This document shows positions 44,966 through 56,624 of a stretch of DNA of 64,000 nt, piece by piece. The translations under genes and the position numbers were made by a program. The stretch comes from Onthophagus taurus. Taxonomy: Eukaryota; Arthropoda; Insecta; Coleoptera; Scarabaeidae. Location of the stretch: the NCBI RefSeq assembly GCF_036711975.1, contig NC_091968.1, positions 17,546,001 through 17,610,000 of the forward strand, read 5' to 3'. The notes under the pieces were generated by a model. It searched no databases. It was given only the letters and a program-made list of their open reading frames with translations, and was not told where the DNA came from. Every line of letters begins with the position of its first letter. Position 1 is the first letter of the stretch.

Positions 44966-46781
44966 TAAATAGGGAAGTAATAAGGGTAATAAGGGAAGTG
45001 TAGAGAGCTACAGGGGAATTAACCTACTAGACTCGGCATACAAGATATACACGAAGATACTGCTGGGAAGATTGGAGGAGGAGATGGAGTTGGGGGGAAT
45101 TTTGCCGGATGGGCAGGCAGGCTTTCGAAAGGGAAGGGGAGCAATCGACAACGTGTATGTGTTGAAGCACTTGGCAGATAGAGAGCTAGATAAGAAGAGA
45201 GGGAAATTGTACGCCCTGTTTATAGATTTGAAGGCGGCTTTTGATAAGGTGGATAGGGGGAAGTTGTGGGAGGAGATGGGGAGGAGGGGGATAACGGAAC
45301 ACCTAATTGCGAGAGTGAAGGAAATATACATGGAGACGATGGCTAGGATAAAAGTGGGAGATAAGCTGAGCGACGTGTTCTGGACGACGAAGGGACTGAG
45401 GCAGGGATGTCCACTGAGCCCAAGTCTGTTTGCACTGTATACGGCGGACCTGGAGGAAAGATTGGCGAAGGGGCAGATGGGAGGATTGGTGGTGGGAGGT
45501 AGAAAGGTGCATATGTTAGCATACGCGGATGACGAGAGAAGCGGTGGAGATGAAGGAGATGATAAAGACATTGGAAAGATATTTTAGGGGGAAGGGGCTA
45601 GAAGTGAATGTGGGGAAGAGAAGGATGATGAAGTTTTGTAAGGGTGGGAGAAAAAGAACAGAAAACTGGAGATGGGAGGGAAAGGAGATCGAGGAGGTTA
45701 GGGAGTATACTTACCTGGGGTATGTGTTTAGGGAGGATAACAGGGAGGGGTCGCATGTGATAGCTATGGCAAAAAAGGCGAGTAAGGTGATGGGACAAGT
45801 ATGGGGTTGGGAGAAGAGAGTCTTTGGAAGGAATGTGGCAGCGAGGAAGATTATGTTTGAAGGTCTGGTTAGCAGTGTGATGATGTATGGGGCAGAGGTA
45901 TGGGGATGGAGGGAGCAGGGACCGCTGGAGGACGTGCAGGCTAGATATTGGAGATGGGTGCTTGGGGTGGCGAGAGAAACACCGGGGTATATAGTGAGGG
46001 AAGAGGTAAAGGTGGATAAGGTCAGAGTGGAGGCGGGCAGGAGGGCAGTGAAATATGAAGAAAGAATAGAAGGGAGGCCAAGCTGCGGGATCTTGGGGGA
46101 GTGTTGGAGGGAAATTAGAGAGGGAAAGGTCAGATATGGGAAAGGACACGGAGACAACTATTATAGACGAGCGGGCTACTCGGTAACTGAGATAAATAGT
46201 AGACGAAGGGTGGGTAGGGAGATGTGGAGGGAGTTGAGAGACAGGGACCGAGATGTGCAGAGACAGGAAAGAAGGACACAAATAAAAGAGGGAAGGTATA
46301 ACGAAAGATACAGGGACATAATTACGGAGGGGCTGCCTAGATACTTGTTATTGGAAAGAGATGAGGAAAGGAAAAGGTTGGTGGCTAGGTTCCGTTGTGG
46401 AAACGAGGAGAGATCCAACAAATACTGGATGGCCGATGAGGAGAGGTGGTGTAGGCTGTGCAGGGAGGAATGGGAAACGTTAGAACACATGCTGAATGGG
46501 TGCAGTGAGTTGAGGGAGGAGGAGATGGACCGAAGGCAGATCTTAGGAGAGGGGGGAGAGGGGAAACGATGGATGAGAATGGTGATGGGGGTGAGGAGAC
46601 AAAGGGATGGGTGAGGGGATGATTGGGCCGAGGAGCCGAGGGCGTGGAAATGGAGGAAGAGGGTAGAGAGTGAAAGTAATATTTGAACAATGTAAAGAAT
46701 TGTAAACAATTACTGTATACAATAAACTCTTAAATAAATAAAAGCCGGGGTGATTTCTGCCCGCTCGAGTACCTGAAAAGA
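44966..46781 (+). mobile_element. GC-rich LINE fragment, 5'-truncated
   Basis: A purine-rich plus-strand LINE 3' half between two copies of TTTATGACAGTCA (44953-44965, 46782-46794), a 13-bp target duplication. It starts inside the RT at about 44990 and has one broken ORF. A (TAAA)n tail ends at about 46743, but the duplication is 38 bp further right; the extra bases may be 3'-transduced sequence or part of the true 3' end. Its composition (about half G plus A on the sense strand) is unlike its surroundings. Similar copies are abundant in ants and other insects. Confidence 0.85.
44990..46614 (+). pseudogene. Reverse transcriptase and C-terminal domain of the GC-rich LINE
   Basis: RT fingers/palm in the first frame: SYRGINLLDSAYKIYTKILL, DGQAGFRKGRGAIDN, ALFIDLKAAFDKVDRGKLWE (first Asp), GLRQGCPLSPSLFALY and MLAYADD (catalytic pair, about 45516-45534). 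The frame changes just after YADD, where about 4-8 codons also seem lost. The second frame (from about 45529) runs to 46614 with LEVNVGKRRMMKF, REYTYLGYVF, VMMYGAEVWGWREQ and a CRLCREEWETLEHMLNGC zinc-like knuckle near the end. Minus-strand shadow frames come from the biased composition and are not genes. Confidence 0.85.
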
Positions 46782-46794
46782 TTTATGACAGTCA

Positions 46795-47731
46795 GAAAAG
46801 ACCAGGGTCGAACTTAAATTTTTGTAAACTAAAATTTTATAAAAAACCAAAGTTTAGTTATATAACAACTAAAATTTAATTATAAAACTAGTATAAGTCT
46901 TAGAAAAAAATGACTTTTAGGAATGTCTAAATAATAGAATAACAAAATTTTAAAGAATCTGATTATCCTCCGCTCTCTTTTGTAATCAGACAATGCAGGC
47001 CTTCTCAAAATATTTCTTAGAAAAAATATGTACTTAATATTAGAAACACAACAAATAAGAGAATAATGTGTATTTATATATGTATCACCCTATTATTTTT
47101 CTACAATTTGCAAGTAAAGTGTGTTCCTTGATGCGGACCTGAGTGAGGAATCCCAGCATTCTACAATGGGAAACTACCTGTTGCAACTGCGTCTTTGTTC
47201 GTTTTACAACTAGAGTAGGAAAGTGACAGAGTCATAAAAACCGATCGCCGTGTGGAAGACTATACCTAAAGATATGATGTACGGGAACAATTTTTTACAT
47301 TTTCAATAATATGTCTATTACTTAACTAAGAGACATGACATTTTTTTCTTATTTTTACCAGAGCAGGTATGGGTTGGCCTCTCACCCGGTGCCCGCTTGA
47401 CGTTGAGTTTCGGGACACCTGTATATATGAGTAAAACTAAGGAATAATTATCTTCCCCCCATCATTGTCACTTACTATCGGTGCAAAAAGTCAAGGCCCC
47501 TCACTTTAGAGATCGATATCTTCGCAACCGCTCGATAAAAAAAATTGTGACAAAGTTTGTTGTAATCAATGAACATAATCTACGTAACATATGTTAATTT
47601 GAAAATTTTCGGATCCGCGGTTTTCTTTTTATCGCGAGTTAAAAGAAAAAAGTACCCGATTTTTTACGGTACCGGCAACTTTGCGATTTTTTTCTCGAAA
47701 ACTATCATACGAAAAATGTTGAAGTTTGAAC
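46795..47731. other. No gene; scattered AT-rich DNA
   Basis: Nothing coding. At about 47412 the word CGGGACACCTGTATAT resembles a sequence common at the end of insect DNA transposons. I found no partner. Confidence 0.4.
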
Positions 47732-48253
47732 AGGTGGTAGCCTAATGTGTTCTTAATGAGTGGCATATTTTATTTCTTCGGCTTAGTAAGACGCCATTAT
47801 GTCGAAAACGGCTGGGTGGATTTCCTCGCGGATTTGACCAAAATATGTCAAATAATTGCGTTTAAGATGGTGCGTTCCAGTCAGTACGTCGCGCCTTTAT
47901 CTTACCTACATAAAGAAATAAGGCGTGCCGTCCTGTCTCTGGAACACACACCAGGACCATCTTTTCCGATTCGACGAAACCCTCCTCTCCCCGCATGGCT
48001 TATTTCTGTTCCTTTTTAATTTATAATTCACTTAAATCGCTCTAAAAAAATTAGAGAGACATAACATTGCAAAACTGATAACAGTATCTGACAAACGCAA
48101 TTATTTGACACATTTTAGTTAAAACCGCGTTGAAATCCACCAGCCGTTTTCGACATAACGGCGTTCAACTAAATCGCGATTTTCCGCGAAACAATATGGA
48201 ATATCGTAAAAATAAAATATGCCCCTTATTAAGAACACATCAGACTACCACCT
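47732..48253. mobile_element. Foldback element with nested hairpin
   Basis: The left arm (47732-47863, AGGTGGTAGCCTAATGTGTT onwards) and right arm (48092-48253) are inverted copies with small gaps; ATGTCGAAAACGGCTGG and CAAATAATTGCGTTT are shared exactly. The centre (47870-48090) contains a second hairpin: GTTCCAGTCAGTACGTCGCGCC at 47875 and an inverted copy ending GGAAC at about 47945. No coding content; ORFs here are by chance. 48254-49513 is AT-rich with no feature. Confidence 0.65.
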
Positions 48254-49513
48254 CACAGTGGCGTATTTTGAAGATCTACGCGGCCAAAAGTATTTTTTCA
48301 CTTTACTCAACTCTAAAAGTATTTATATAGGCTTTTTATAATGTTTTATAAGTTTTCTATTAAATCTGGATAACAAATGGCCTATGCTGCAATATTAAAG
48401 TTTACGAGAACTGTCAGTTCTTCATCGCTTGAAAAACGAAACAATAGACAAATCAAAGTTGTTATGTTAACTACTATAAAACAATAAATTAAAATAGTAA
48501 CGCAAGTTTATTTTTAGCTTTATTCTAAAACAATAAGAAATAGACCCGTCCAACCCTATATTTTTGTAATCAGAAAAAAATAACGAATTTAATAAGCGAA
48601 TAATCAGTGATTATTTCCATTTAAAAAAACGAAAATTGTCATGATATCTCAAAATCTAAAATCGAAAAAATTTTTTTGACTACGTCATCAAATTCTCTGT
48701 AAAAGAGTGTCCATATAATGTCTTAGTTATAATACTCCACCTATAATACTAACGAAGATAATTGAACTTACTGGTTTTACGATATTTTCAATTTTGGCCT
48801 CTAGGGGAAAAACAAAAGACGATAGCGCTATGAGGTTTTCGGCATTAGCAGTTTCTGGAAAAACAAGATTATGACATGTAAGCTACTTTTTTTCTAACTC
48901 TTATAGTTTCCGAGTTAGCCTATTCGGACATCGAATTTGAACCAGCCTGTACTTCCCCCGACAGATGTTTGTAATAATTGAAAATCAGTGCTTCAGTAGA
49001 TGGCGGGTAGATGTCTTTGTATGGATCTCAAAATGACATTTTAACAGTGCCGATAACTTTATTCTATTTCTTTTTAATTTGGTACAAATAAGAATATCCT
49101 TACATAAATAGGTAATAGATGGCGCAGGCTTCATTAAAAAATTTACTGATTCACTTCACCACTACTGATCGTCTGTGGATCACTGATTGTATGTCGAAAT
49201 TCCCCCGTAAGATGGCATTAGGTCTATACTGAAATAATTTAATTAAACTAACAATTTTATTATTAATAGTGGGAATGATGAGAGACAGCAATAACAATTA
49301 TTGCCAGTAGCATTCTTTTAATTTAAAAAGTATAGATTCCAATTCGTTTTATATTTTTAAATTTGCCGCTAACTTCAACTTTTAAAAGTTGAAGTTTGTT
49401 CAGAATGACAGATGAAAACGTCATTTTAAAGTGATTTTTCGGTAAGAGTATAATAAAGTAATAAGGGTAGGATTAAATAATTAGATTATAATTGACATTA
49501 TAGCATTGTTTCA

Positions 49514-49663
49514 GCTAACGTTATAACAGGTTGGAAGCTTGTCAGATGCAATCTCACATGTCATATGATGCAGTAATATTCAAATGTGGCGGATTTATTT
49601 GACAGGTGTAATAGCCATAGGTAATTGCATCTGAGGAATTCCCAACCAGTCGGAACGTTAATT
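49514..49663. mobile_element. Short MITE-like inverted repeat
   Basis: 49514-49552 (GCTAACGTT, GGTTGG, TCAGATGCAAT) and 49624-49663 (ATTGCATCTGA, CCAACC, AACGTTAAT) are inverted copies with several differences. No coding frame. From 49664 to 50292 there is an (ATT)n microsatellite at about 49703 and nothing else I recognise. Confidence 0.4.
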
Positions 49664-50292
49664 GGAGCCACATAATAGTTGAAAACCACTTTCCAAGCAC
49701 TATTATTATTATTATTATCCTGTGGTTGGAGCTTTTATATACGAACCCAGTCCACCTGTATTGTAGTGGTTCGGTTCTTAGCTGAATAATTCCAAATATC
49801 CCCAACAGATGGCGCCACATACGTTCAATTTTTAGTACGAAGTTTTTATTTAAAGAGTTGCATTTCTACGAAGCTATTTTCTATGATCGTTTTCACCCCA
49901 AGTTACGGTAATTACCTGCATACCGTCTTTGCCAAAAAATATATTTAAGAAATCTTCCACATCGCCGAATGATAAATCGGTTTCTTTGAATAGTCAGCGT
50001 TGATAGGTTTCTTATCATCAACTTTACTCGTATATTCGATACATGCTTTGATTATATATAATAATAATAGACTCACACGCGCAGGTGAAAACGAAACGCA
50101 ATTACGAAACGCGCCCGTTGAGAAAGGAATTCCTTTAAAAGCGGCAGCACCCGAAGAGAATCTATTGCATCGCTTTAATGGAATCTGAGGAATTAAATAA
50201 GAAAATTATGTTAAAAAAATTGGTTTAAAAATTACTTATATTAATTTATAGTTAATATCCTAACGAAAATACGAATATGATAGTGTATTGGT

Positions 50293-50354
50293 GTATGCAA
50301 CCAATATCACAGATCGCGTATTGCAATACGGGTATTGTGATATTGGTTGCATAC
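50293..50354. other. Perfect 19-bp hairpin with inner palindrome
   Basis: GTATGCAACCAATATCACA (50293-50311) and its exact complement (50336-50354) flank 24 bp that contain CGTATTGCAATACG, itself a perfect palindrome (50317-50330). This gives a 62-bp cruciform-capable unit. Possible identities: a small foldback element, a transposase or regulator binding site. Nothing else in 50355-50600. Confidence 0.7.
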
Positions 50355-50599
50355 TTGGGTACGATAATTAATTAATTAACACACTGTAGAAAAAGTCAAG
50401 ATTAAACATATAAAAGTATATGTAATATGTAATAGAAAAGAAATCATATAACGTAAGTTCATTTTATGAGTTAATTTTATTTTTATGAAGCTTTAAATAA
50501 GAATAATGATATAATCTTAAATTTTCCTTATCTGTAATTAAATAGATGGTTTAACACACGGTGATAAAAAAGAATCAAACAAATATAAACATCAAGATT

Positions 50600-53220
50600 A
50601 AACGTTCTTAGACTTAGGATCCTTCAAGAAATTAATTTTATAAGAATTTTGAAAATTATCGATGAAATTTGCAACATCGAAAATTTTATCAAAACTTTAA
50701 ATATCATTTTCTGAAAAACTAAAAGTTATTTTTCAAAATGGGTTGGTTCATTGGAAAGAGGACACTTTTATTAACACTTTGGGAAATTTTCAAACTCATA
50801 TTCCAAAAAATGGATTTTATACGATTTATTAAAACTTAATCGGCGAAAATTGCAAAATTCGAAACAAATTTAAAAAATTTATTTTTCAAAAATTAAAAGT
50901 GATTTTTCAAAACGGCTTGTTACATTAAAAGAGGATACTTTAATTAATAATTGGTGATATTTCCAATTCAAGAAATTAATTTTATAGCGAATTTTGAAAA
51001 TTATCGATGAAAATTGCAACATCGAAAATTTTATCAAAACTTCAAATATTGTTTTTTCAAAAACTAAAAGTTATTTTTCAAAACGTGTTGGTTCATAGAA
51101 AAGAGGACACTTTTATTAACACTTTAGAAAATTTTTAAACTCATATTCCAAAAAATTGATTTTATACGAATTTTTAAAACTTATTCGGCGAAAATTGCAA
51201 AATTCGAAACAAATTTCAAAAATTTATTTCTCAAAAACTAAAACCGATTTTTCAAAACGGCTTGTTGCATTAAAAAGAGGATACTTTAATTAATAATTGG
51301 TGATATTTCCAATTCAAGAAATTAATTTTATAGCGAATTTTGAAAATTATCGAGGAAATTTGCAACATCGAAAATTTTATCAAAACTTCAAATATTGTTT
51401 TCTCAAAAACTAAAAGTTATTTTTCAAAACGTGTTGGTTCATTGGAAAGAGGACACTTTTATTAACACTTTGGGGAATTTTCAAACTCATATTCCAAAGA
51501 ATGGATTTTATACGAATTTTTAAAACTTTATCGGCAAAAATTGCAAAATTCGAAACAAATTCCAAAAATTTATTTCTGAAAAACTAAAAGTGATTTTTCA
51601 AAACGGCTTGTTGCATTAAAAAGAGGATACTTTAATTAATAATTGGTGATATTTCCAATTCAAGAAATTAATTTTATAGCTAATTTTGAAAATTATCGAG
51701 GAAATTTGCAACATCGAAAATTTTATCAAAACTTCAAATATTGTTTTCTCAAACACTAAAAGTTATTTTTCAAAACGTGTTGGTTCATTGGAAAGAGGAC
51801 ACTTTTATTAACACTTTAGGAAATTTTTAAACTCATTCCAAAAAATGGATTTTATACGAATTCTTAAAACTTAATCGGCGAAAATTGCAAAATACGAAAC
51901 TAATTTCAAAAATTTATTTCACAAAAACTAAAACCGATTTTTCAAAACAGCTTGTTGCATTAAAAAGAGGATACTTTAATTAATAATTGGTGATATTTCC
52001 AATTCAAGAAATTAATTTTATAGCTAATTTTGAAAATTATCGATGAAATTTGCAACATCGAAAATTTTATCAAAACTTCAAATATTGTTTTCTCAAAAAT
52101 TAAAAGTTATTTTTCAAAACGGGCTGGTTCATTGGAAAGACGACACTTTTATTAACACTTTGGGAAATTTTCGTACTCATATTCCAAGAAATGGATTTTA
52201 TACGAATTTTTAAAACTTAATCGGCGAAAATTGCAAAATTAGAAACAAATTTCAAAAATTTATTTCTCAAAAACGAAGTGATTTTTCAAAACGGCTTGTT
52301 GCATTAAAAAGAGGACACTTTAATTAATAATTGGTGATATTTCCAATTCAAGAAATTAATTTTATATCGAATTTTGGAAATTATCGATGAAATTTGCAAC
52401 ATCCAAAATTTTATCAAAACTTCAAATATTGTTTTTTCAAAAACTAAAATTTATTTTTCAAAACGGGTTGGTTCATTGGAAAGAGAACACTTTTATTAAC
52501 ACTTTGGGAAATTTTCGTACTCATATTCCAAGAAATGGATTTTATACGAATTTTTAAAACTTAATCGGCGAAAATTGCAAAATTAGAAACAAATTTCAAA
52601 AATTTATTTCTCAAAAACTAAAAGTGATTTTTCAAAACGGGTTGGTTCATTGGAAAGAGGACACTTTTATTAACACTTTGGGAAATTTTCGTACTCATAT
52701 TCCAAGAAATGGATTTTATACGAATTTTTAAAACTTAATCGGCAAAAATTGCAAAATTCGAAACAAATTTCAAAAATGTATTTCTGAAAAACTAAAAGTG
52801 ATTTTTCAAAACGGCTTGTTGCATTAAAAAGAGGATACTTTAATTAATAATTGGTGATATTTCCAATTCAAGAAATTAATTTTATATCGAATTTTGAAAA
52901 TTATCGATGAAAATTGCAATATCGAAAATTTTATCAAAACTTCAAATATTGTTTTTTCAAAAACTAAAAGTTATTTTTCAAAACGGGTTGGTTCATTGGA
53001 AAGAGGAAACTTTTATTAACACTTTGGGAAATTTTCGTACTCATATTCCAAGAAATGGATTTTATACGAATTTTTAAAACTTAATCGGCGAAAATTGCAA
53101 AATTCGAAACAAATTTCAAAAATTTATTTCTCAAAAACTAAAAGTGATTTTTCAAAACGGCTTGTTGCATTAAAAAGAGGATACTGTAATTAATAATTGG
53201 TGATATTTCCAATTCAAGAA
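50600..53220. repeat. Satellite array, 346-bp dimeric unit
   Basis: The word CCAATTCAAG recurs at 50963, 51309, 51655, 51999, 52343, 52863 and 53209: steps of 346, 346, 344, 344, 520 and 346. Each 346-bp unit is two related halves of about 173 bp: one with TTATCGATGAAATTTGCAAC and GGTTCATTGGAAAGAGGACA, the other with AATCGGCGAAAATTGCAAAA and TTGCATTAAAAAGAGGATAC. The 520-bp step is a unit with one extra half. Divergence between copies is low. AT-rich. The array ends at 53220 directly in a coding exon. Confidence 0.95.
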
Positions 53221-55454
53221 CCATCAAAAGTTATTGAACGACATAGTGCTCCCGTTTTTAATAGCAGTTTGAGGCATCTTCCTAACAATGAAGCCCTTTC
53301 ATTGCTACCCAGAGAATTAATCATAAAATAACCTAATGGTACTTTCCAATTGTCATTAAGAGCTACTGCCATAAATACCAAAGCATTTTTGGCAAGGGGT
53401 AGCTCGTCTGTGCTTTCTGTGCTAGGTGGAATTCCAACGTCAATAAATCCATAAAATCTATTGTTAGCCTACTGTAAATGTTCTCTAATTGAAATTTCAT
53501 CTAGTACAACATTAACAACAGGTTTTTTGCATCGCCTTGCTTTCTCTGCAATAGCATTAAAAGCCTCCGTAGAAAAACCAGCATTACCATCAACAGTACA
53601 ATACCACTTCCTTAAAGTTGCTACATGTGGTAGTAGGTTACCAAACACTTTACGTATATATTTATAAGCTTTTGGCGAGTAAACATGTAAAGTCAATGCA
53701 AAACTTCTTAATGCAGGAGAGAATTTTCCTGTTTTGCTTTGAATCTGTCTCTTAATTATTTCCTTTAATGAATCTGGTCTTAAGTTGTTGTCTATAAATA
53801 ATGTTGTTTACTAAATTGATTCACAATAAAAAGTGACTACTGTTTCAACTCTGTTCAGTGGAATAATAATAATTATACATTCTTTCATACATTTATTTAT
53901 TTATTATTAACACTATAGGCACAGAAACGGGACGAACCCACAAACTCTGTGCCACAAAATAATACAAAAACAAATCACTAAAAAACAATGTTAAACCAAA
54001 ATTACATTAACAGTATAAGGAGTTAATTGAGTTAATACATAAAAATAATAACAATAAAAATAAAAGGATTGACTTTACAATAATAAGACATTGCAAAAAA
54101 ACCTCATTAACGAATTACTTAAATTAATTGATCAGCTTTAAGCTTACAATATGCAATTACAATATGCTATAATTTTTTGTAAATACCTGTATGATTCTGT
54201 CAGCTTCCTCAGAAAGCATATTTTTTTGCTTTAAATGCTTTATAAGTTCCTCAAAAGATTTTATTTTACTGATAAATGTCCTTTTCCGTCTATTCATCTT
54301 AATAATTTTTTTCTTCATAGCACTAATTTTATTAATAGCCAAAGAAAAATTATGTCTTGCTCGTCTTGGTGTGAGAAAACCAGTCTCTAAATCAACCTGC
54401 TCTGGGTGACATGGACGCCATATAGTTCTTTTCTTCTTTTTTGGATTACATCCCACTACTTAAATAAATAATATAGACACAAAGAAATAACAAATATTTT
54501 TATACTTACAACTATGTTGCAAAGTAAATGTTTCTTCTTTCAAATTAGGCATCTTAGGTAATTGTTCTTCTGAATTAGGTGAAGTAAGTGCTTGTTCTTC
54601 CAACTTAACAGAAGGAGATGAATGCTTCTCTTGTTTTTTATTACTGATCTGAGTCCTTTCATCATCAAAATTTAATTTTCTGCAAGTTAAAATATTATAT
54701 ATATAAACTGCTGTTTTAAAAATAGTCTGCGAAATGAAATCCCCGTATAGTAAAATTGATTTAAGACTAAAATCAATAAATTTGCATCCGTTTGGTCTCC
54801 ATTTACAAGAATTTTCTTTTGCAGACTACCTCTCAAACATATCATACAATATAAGCAAGTAGTGAACCAAACTGAATCCAATAACTCTTTTTTCTCTCTG
54901 GTTTTGTTTTGTAGATATTAAAAAACCATTTATTACTTTTACACTAATCGAACAGTTACAGTGATTATTCTATATATACACACAGAAAGATATATACAGA
55001 AAAATTATTCTTTCATTTTGACTAAAATTCAATGTTTGCACAGATTTCAGTTTGTACCAATATGCTTGCATTGTCCCGTATTAAGACATTTTCTTTACCT
55101 TTTACAATCTTCAATCGGTACCTGAATGAAAGTTGGGACACTTCCTTTTCGTAAGGTTTTACGACCACATATCGTATCCTCTACAAAGCAGTTATTTTCA
55201 AAGTGCTTGCCACATATTTTTGTATTTTTAAAAATATCATCTTCCTCAAAAGAAAATAACCGCAGCCAATGCTGTCGTACGTCTGGGTCTTTCGGGAATC
55301 TACAAATACGATACTTATATTAAATGTAAATTTTCCAGTTGCGTAAAACGTTTGATTTATAAGATAAAAAACTATCAATTAGAAGTAACATTTATAATAC
55401 TTACAGGTGATGTGAAACTGTATTATCGCGAATTTTGCACACGAAACAATACAT
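53221..55454 (-). pseudogene. THAP/P-type transposase gene, truncated
   Basis: Exons, all GT-AG and in phase: 55405-55454 (MYCFVCKIRDNTVSHH), 55099-55299 (FPKDPDVRQHWL, ICGKHFENNCF, LRKGSVPTF: a complete THAP zinc finger), 54510-54679 (acidic linker), 54187-54458 (basic, coiled coil), 53221-53791 (catalytic N-part: SFALTLHVYSPKAYKYIRK, TLRKWYCTVDG, VLDEISIREHL, then FYGFIDVGI, ALVFMAVALNDNWKVPLGYF and RSITFDGS). One stop (TAG, 53469-53471) interrupts it where Trp is usual. At 53221 the frame meets the satellite; the second half of the transposase is absent. No inverted ends were found, so it could be a P-type element remnant or a host THAP9-like gene. Confidence 0.8.
53870..54070 (-). mobile_element. 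Possible LINE/SINE 3' end in an intron
   Basis: In the intron between exons 4 and 5 of the THAP gene. It begins with TTTATTTATTTATTATTAAC and has GGCACAGA..TCTGTGCC inverted words, like the 3' end of an insect retroposon read on the minus strand. No coding frame. The identification is weak. Confidence 0.35.
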
Positions 55455-55999
55455 TTTTAAACATAACAAAACGATAAACGTCAAATGGAAGAGGTTTGAC
55501 ACTTTTGTGCGCATGCGCCCGTCTGTTTAGTACCGTTTTATGTCTATCTTTGTTACACTTTCACATTATCGCTTTCCATCTGCGTCTATTCACCTTGAGC
55601 CACATTTTTGTTAGTAGATATATTCAGTTAGCTCAATCCATATTATATATAATCATTGTTTATAGAGTATATAGTTAGCTCATCCAATGCTTTTATTTGA
55701 CTCCACGTTTTTAGTTGATAATATTCTCCAGAGGTGGCGCACTTTGTATTAAACTTCTTAAATATGACGTAGTAGCATATTACTTACAGATTGTGAAATA
55801 ATGCCATCTATAAATCAATGCCGTAAAAACAGAACAAATTCGTTCGAGAGAGAAACGAATATTCAGAAAAGGATAGTATGTTTCTCCTACTGGCTAACCG
55901 ACTATGATCACCTCGTGTGTGTTTAATAAACATATTCTTAGAGCAATAACAATTAAAAATAGCCAAAAACGCTTGAAGAATGATTTGTGTATTATGGAA

Positions 56000-56253
56000 A
56001 ACATAAATACGAGAAAAAATATGTGTTTTATCAATGAAGAAATAAATAAATAAATACTTTTTTTTTGAAAGTTATTGATTTTTTCACCAGTAAAGTTTTA
56101 AAAATAATGTTACTTAAAATTTATTAAACTAGCAGAATAAAATGATAAAATAAATATCACACAGTTAAGGAGCAAGGCTAACTTTCAAAAAAAAAGTATT
56201 TATTTATTTATTTCTTCATTGATAAAACACATATTTTTTCTCGTATTTATGTT
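56000..56253. repeat. Perfect 75-bp inverted repeat, 104-bp spacer
   Basis: 56000-56074 (AACATAAATACGAGAAAAAA to TTGAAAGTTA) and 56179-56253 are exact inverted complements over 75 bp, including the 9-base T run and (AAAT)n stretch. The spacer has no internal structure. Probably a MITE or the remains of a foldback element. No target duplication was seen. Confidence 0.85.
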
Positions 56254-56624
56254 GTAACAAGTTAAAAAGTAAATAGGGAAATTAGGGTATGGATTGGATG
56301 GATTTGATTTGTTGAAATAATACAATATGATGACTGTAACCATTCTCTATAAACAAAGCTGTAACTGAGAGAAAAAATTTAGTATACATAAAAATAAAAA
56401 ATATAAATAAAAAGTTAATAATACAATAAAAAAATTAATTATGAGACAATATATTCATTTTTTCTGATTTATTATTGGTTTGTTTGTTTAATAAATTAAC
56501 TTTCTTACATTCTGAAAATAACTGTATTTTGACTAAAATATCCAGAAAAGACTCCAAGTGATTTTCGTAATTTACAAAGTGGTGGTCAAACTTTTTTTTT
56601 ATAGGATATTAAAAATTTTTTTAA

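Noticed and set aside
45008..46709. Long minus-strand frames rich in Ser, Leu and Pro (up to 227 codons)
   Set aside because: They lie opposite the purine-rich RT gene and have the composition expected from reading its complement. The plus strand has clear RT motifs.
50000..50188. 62-codon frame with a hydrophobic start, like a secreted peptide
   Set aside because: No downstream exon, no family, and AT-rich setting; not supported.
50600..53220. Possible CRISPR-like regular repeat
   Set aside because: The unit is 173/346 bp with no unique spacers and lies in a eukaryotic genome; it is a satellite.
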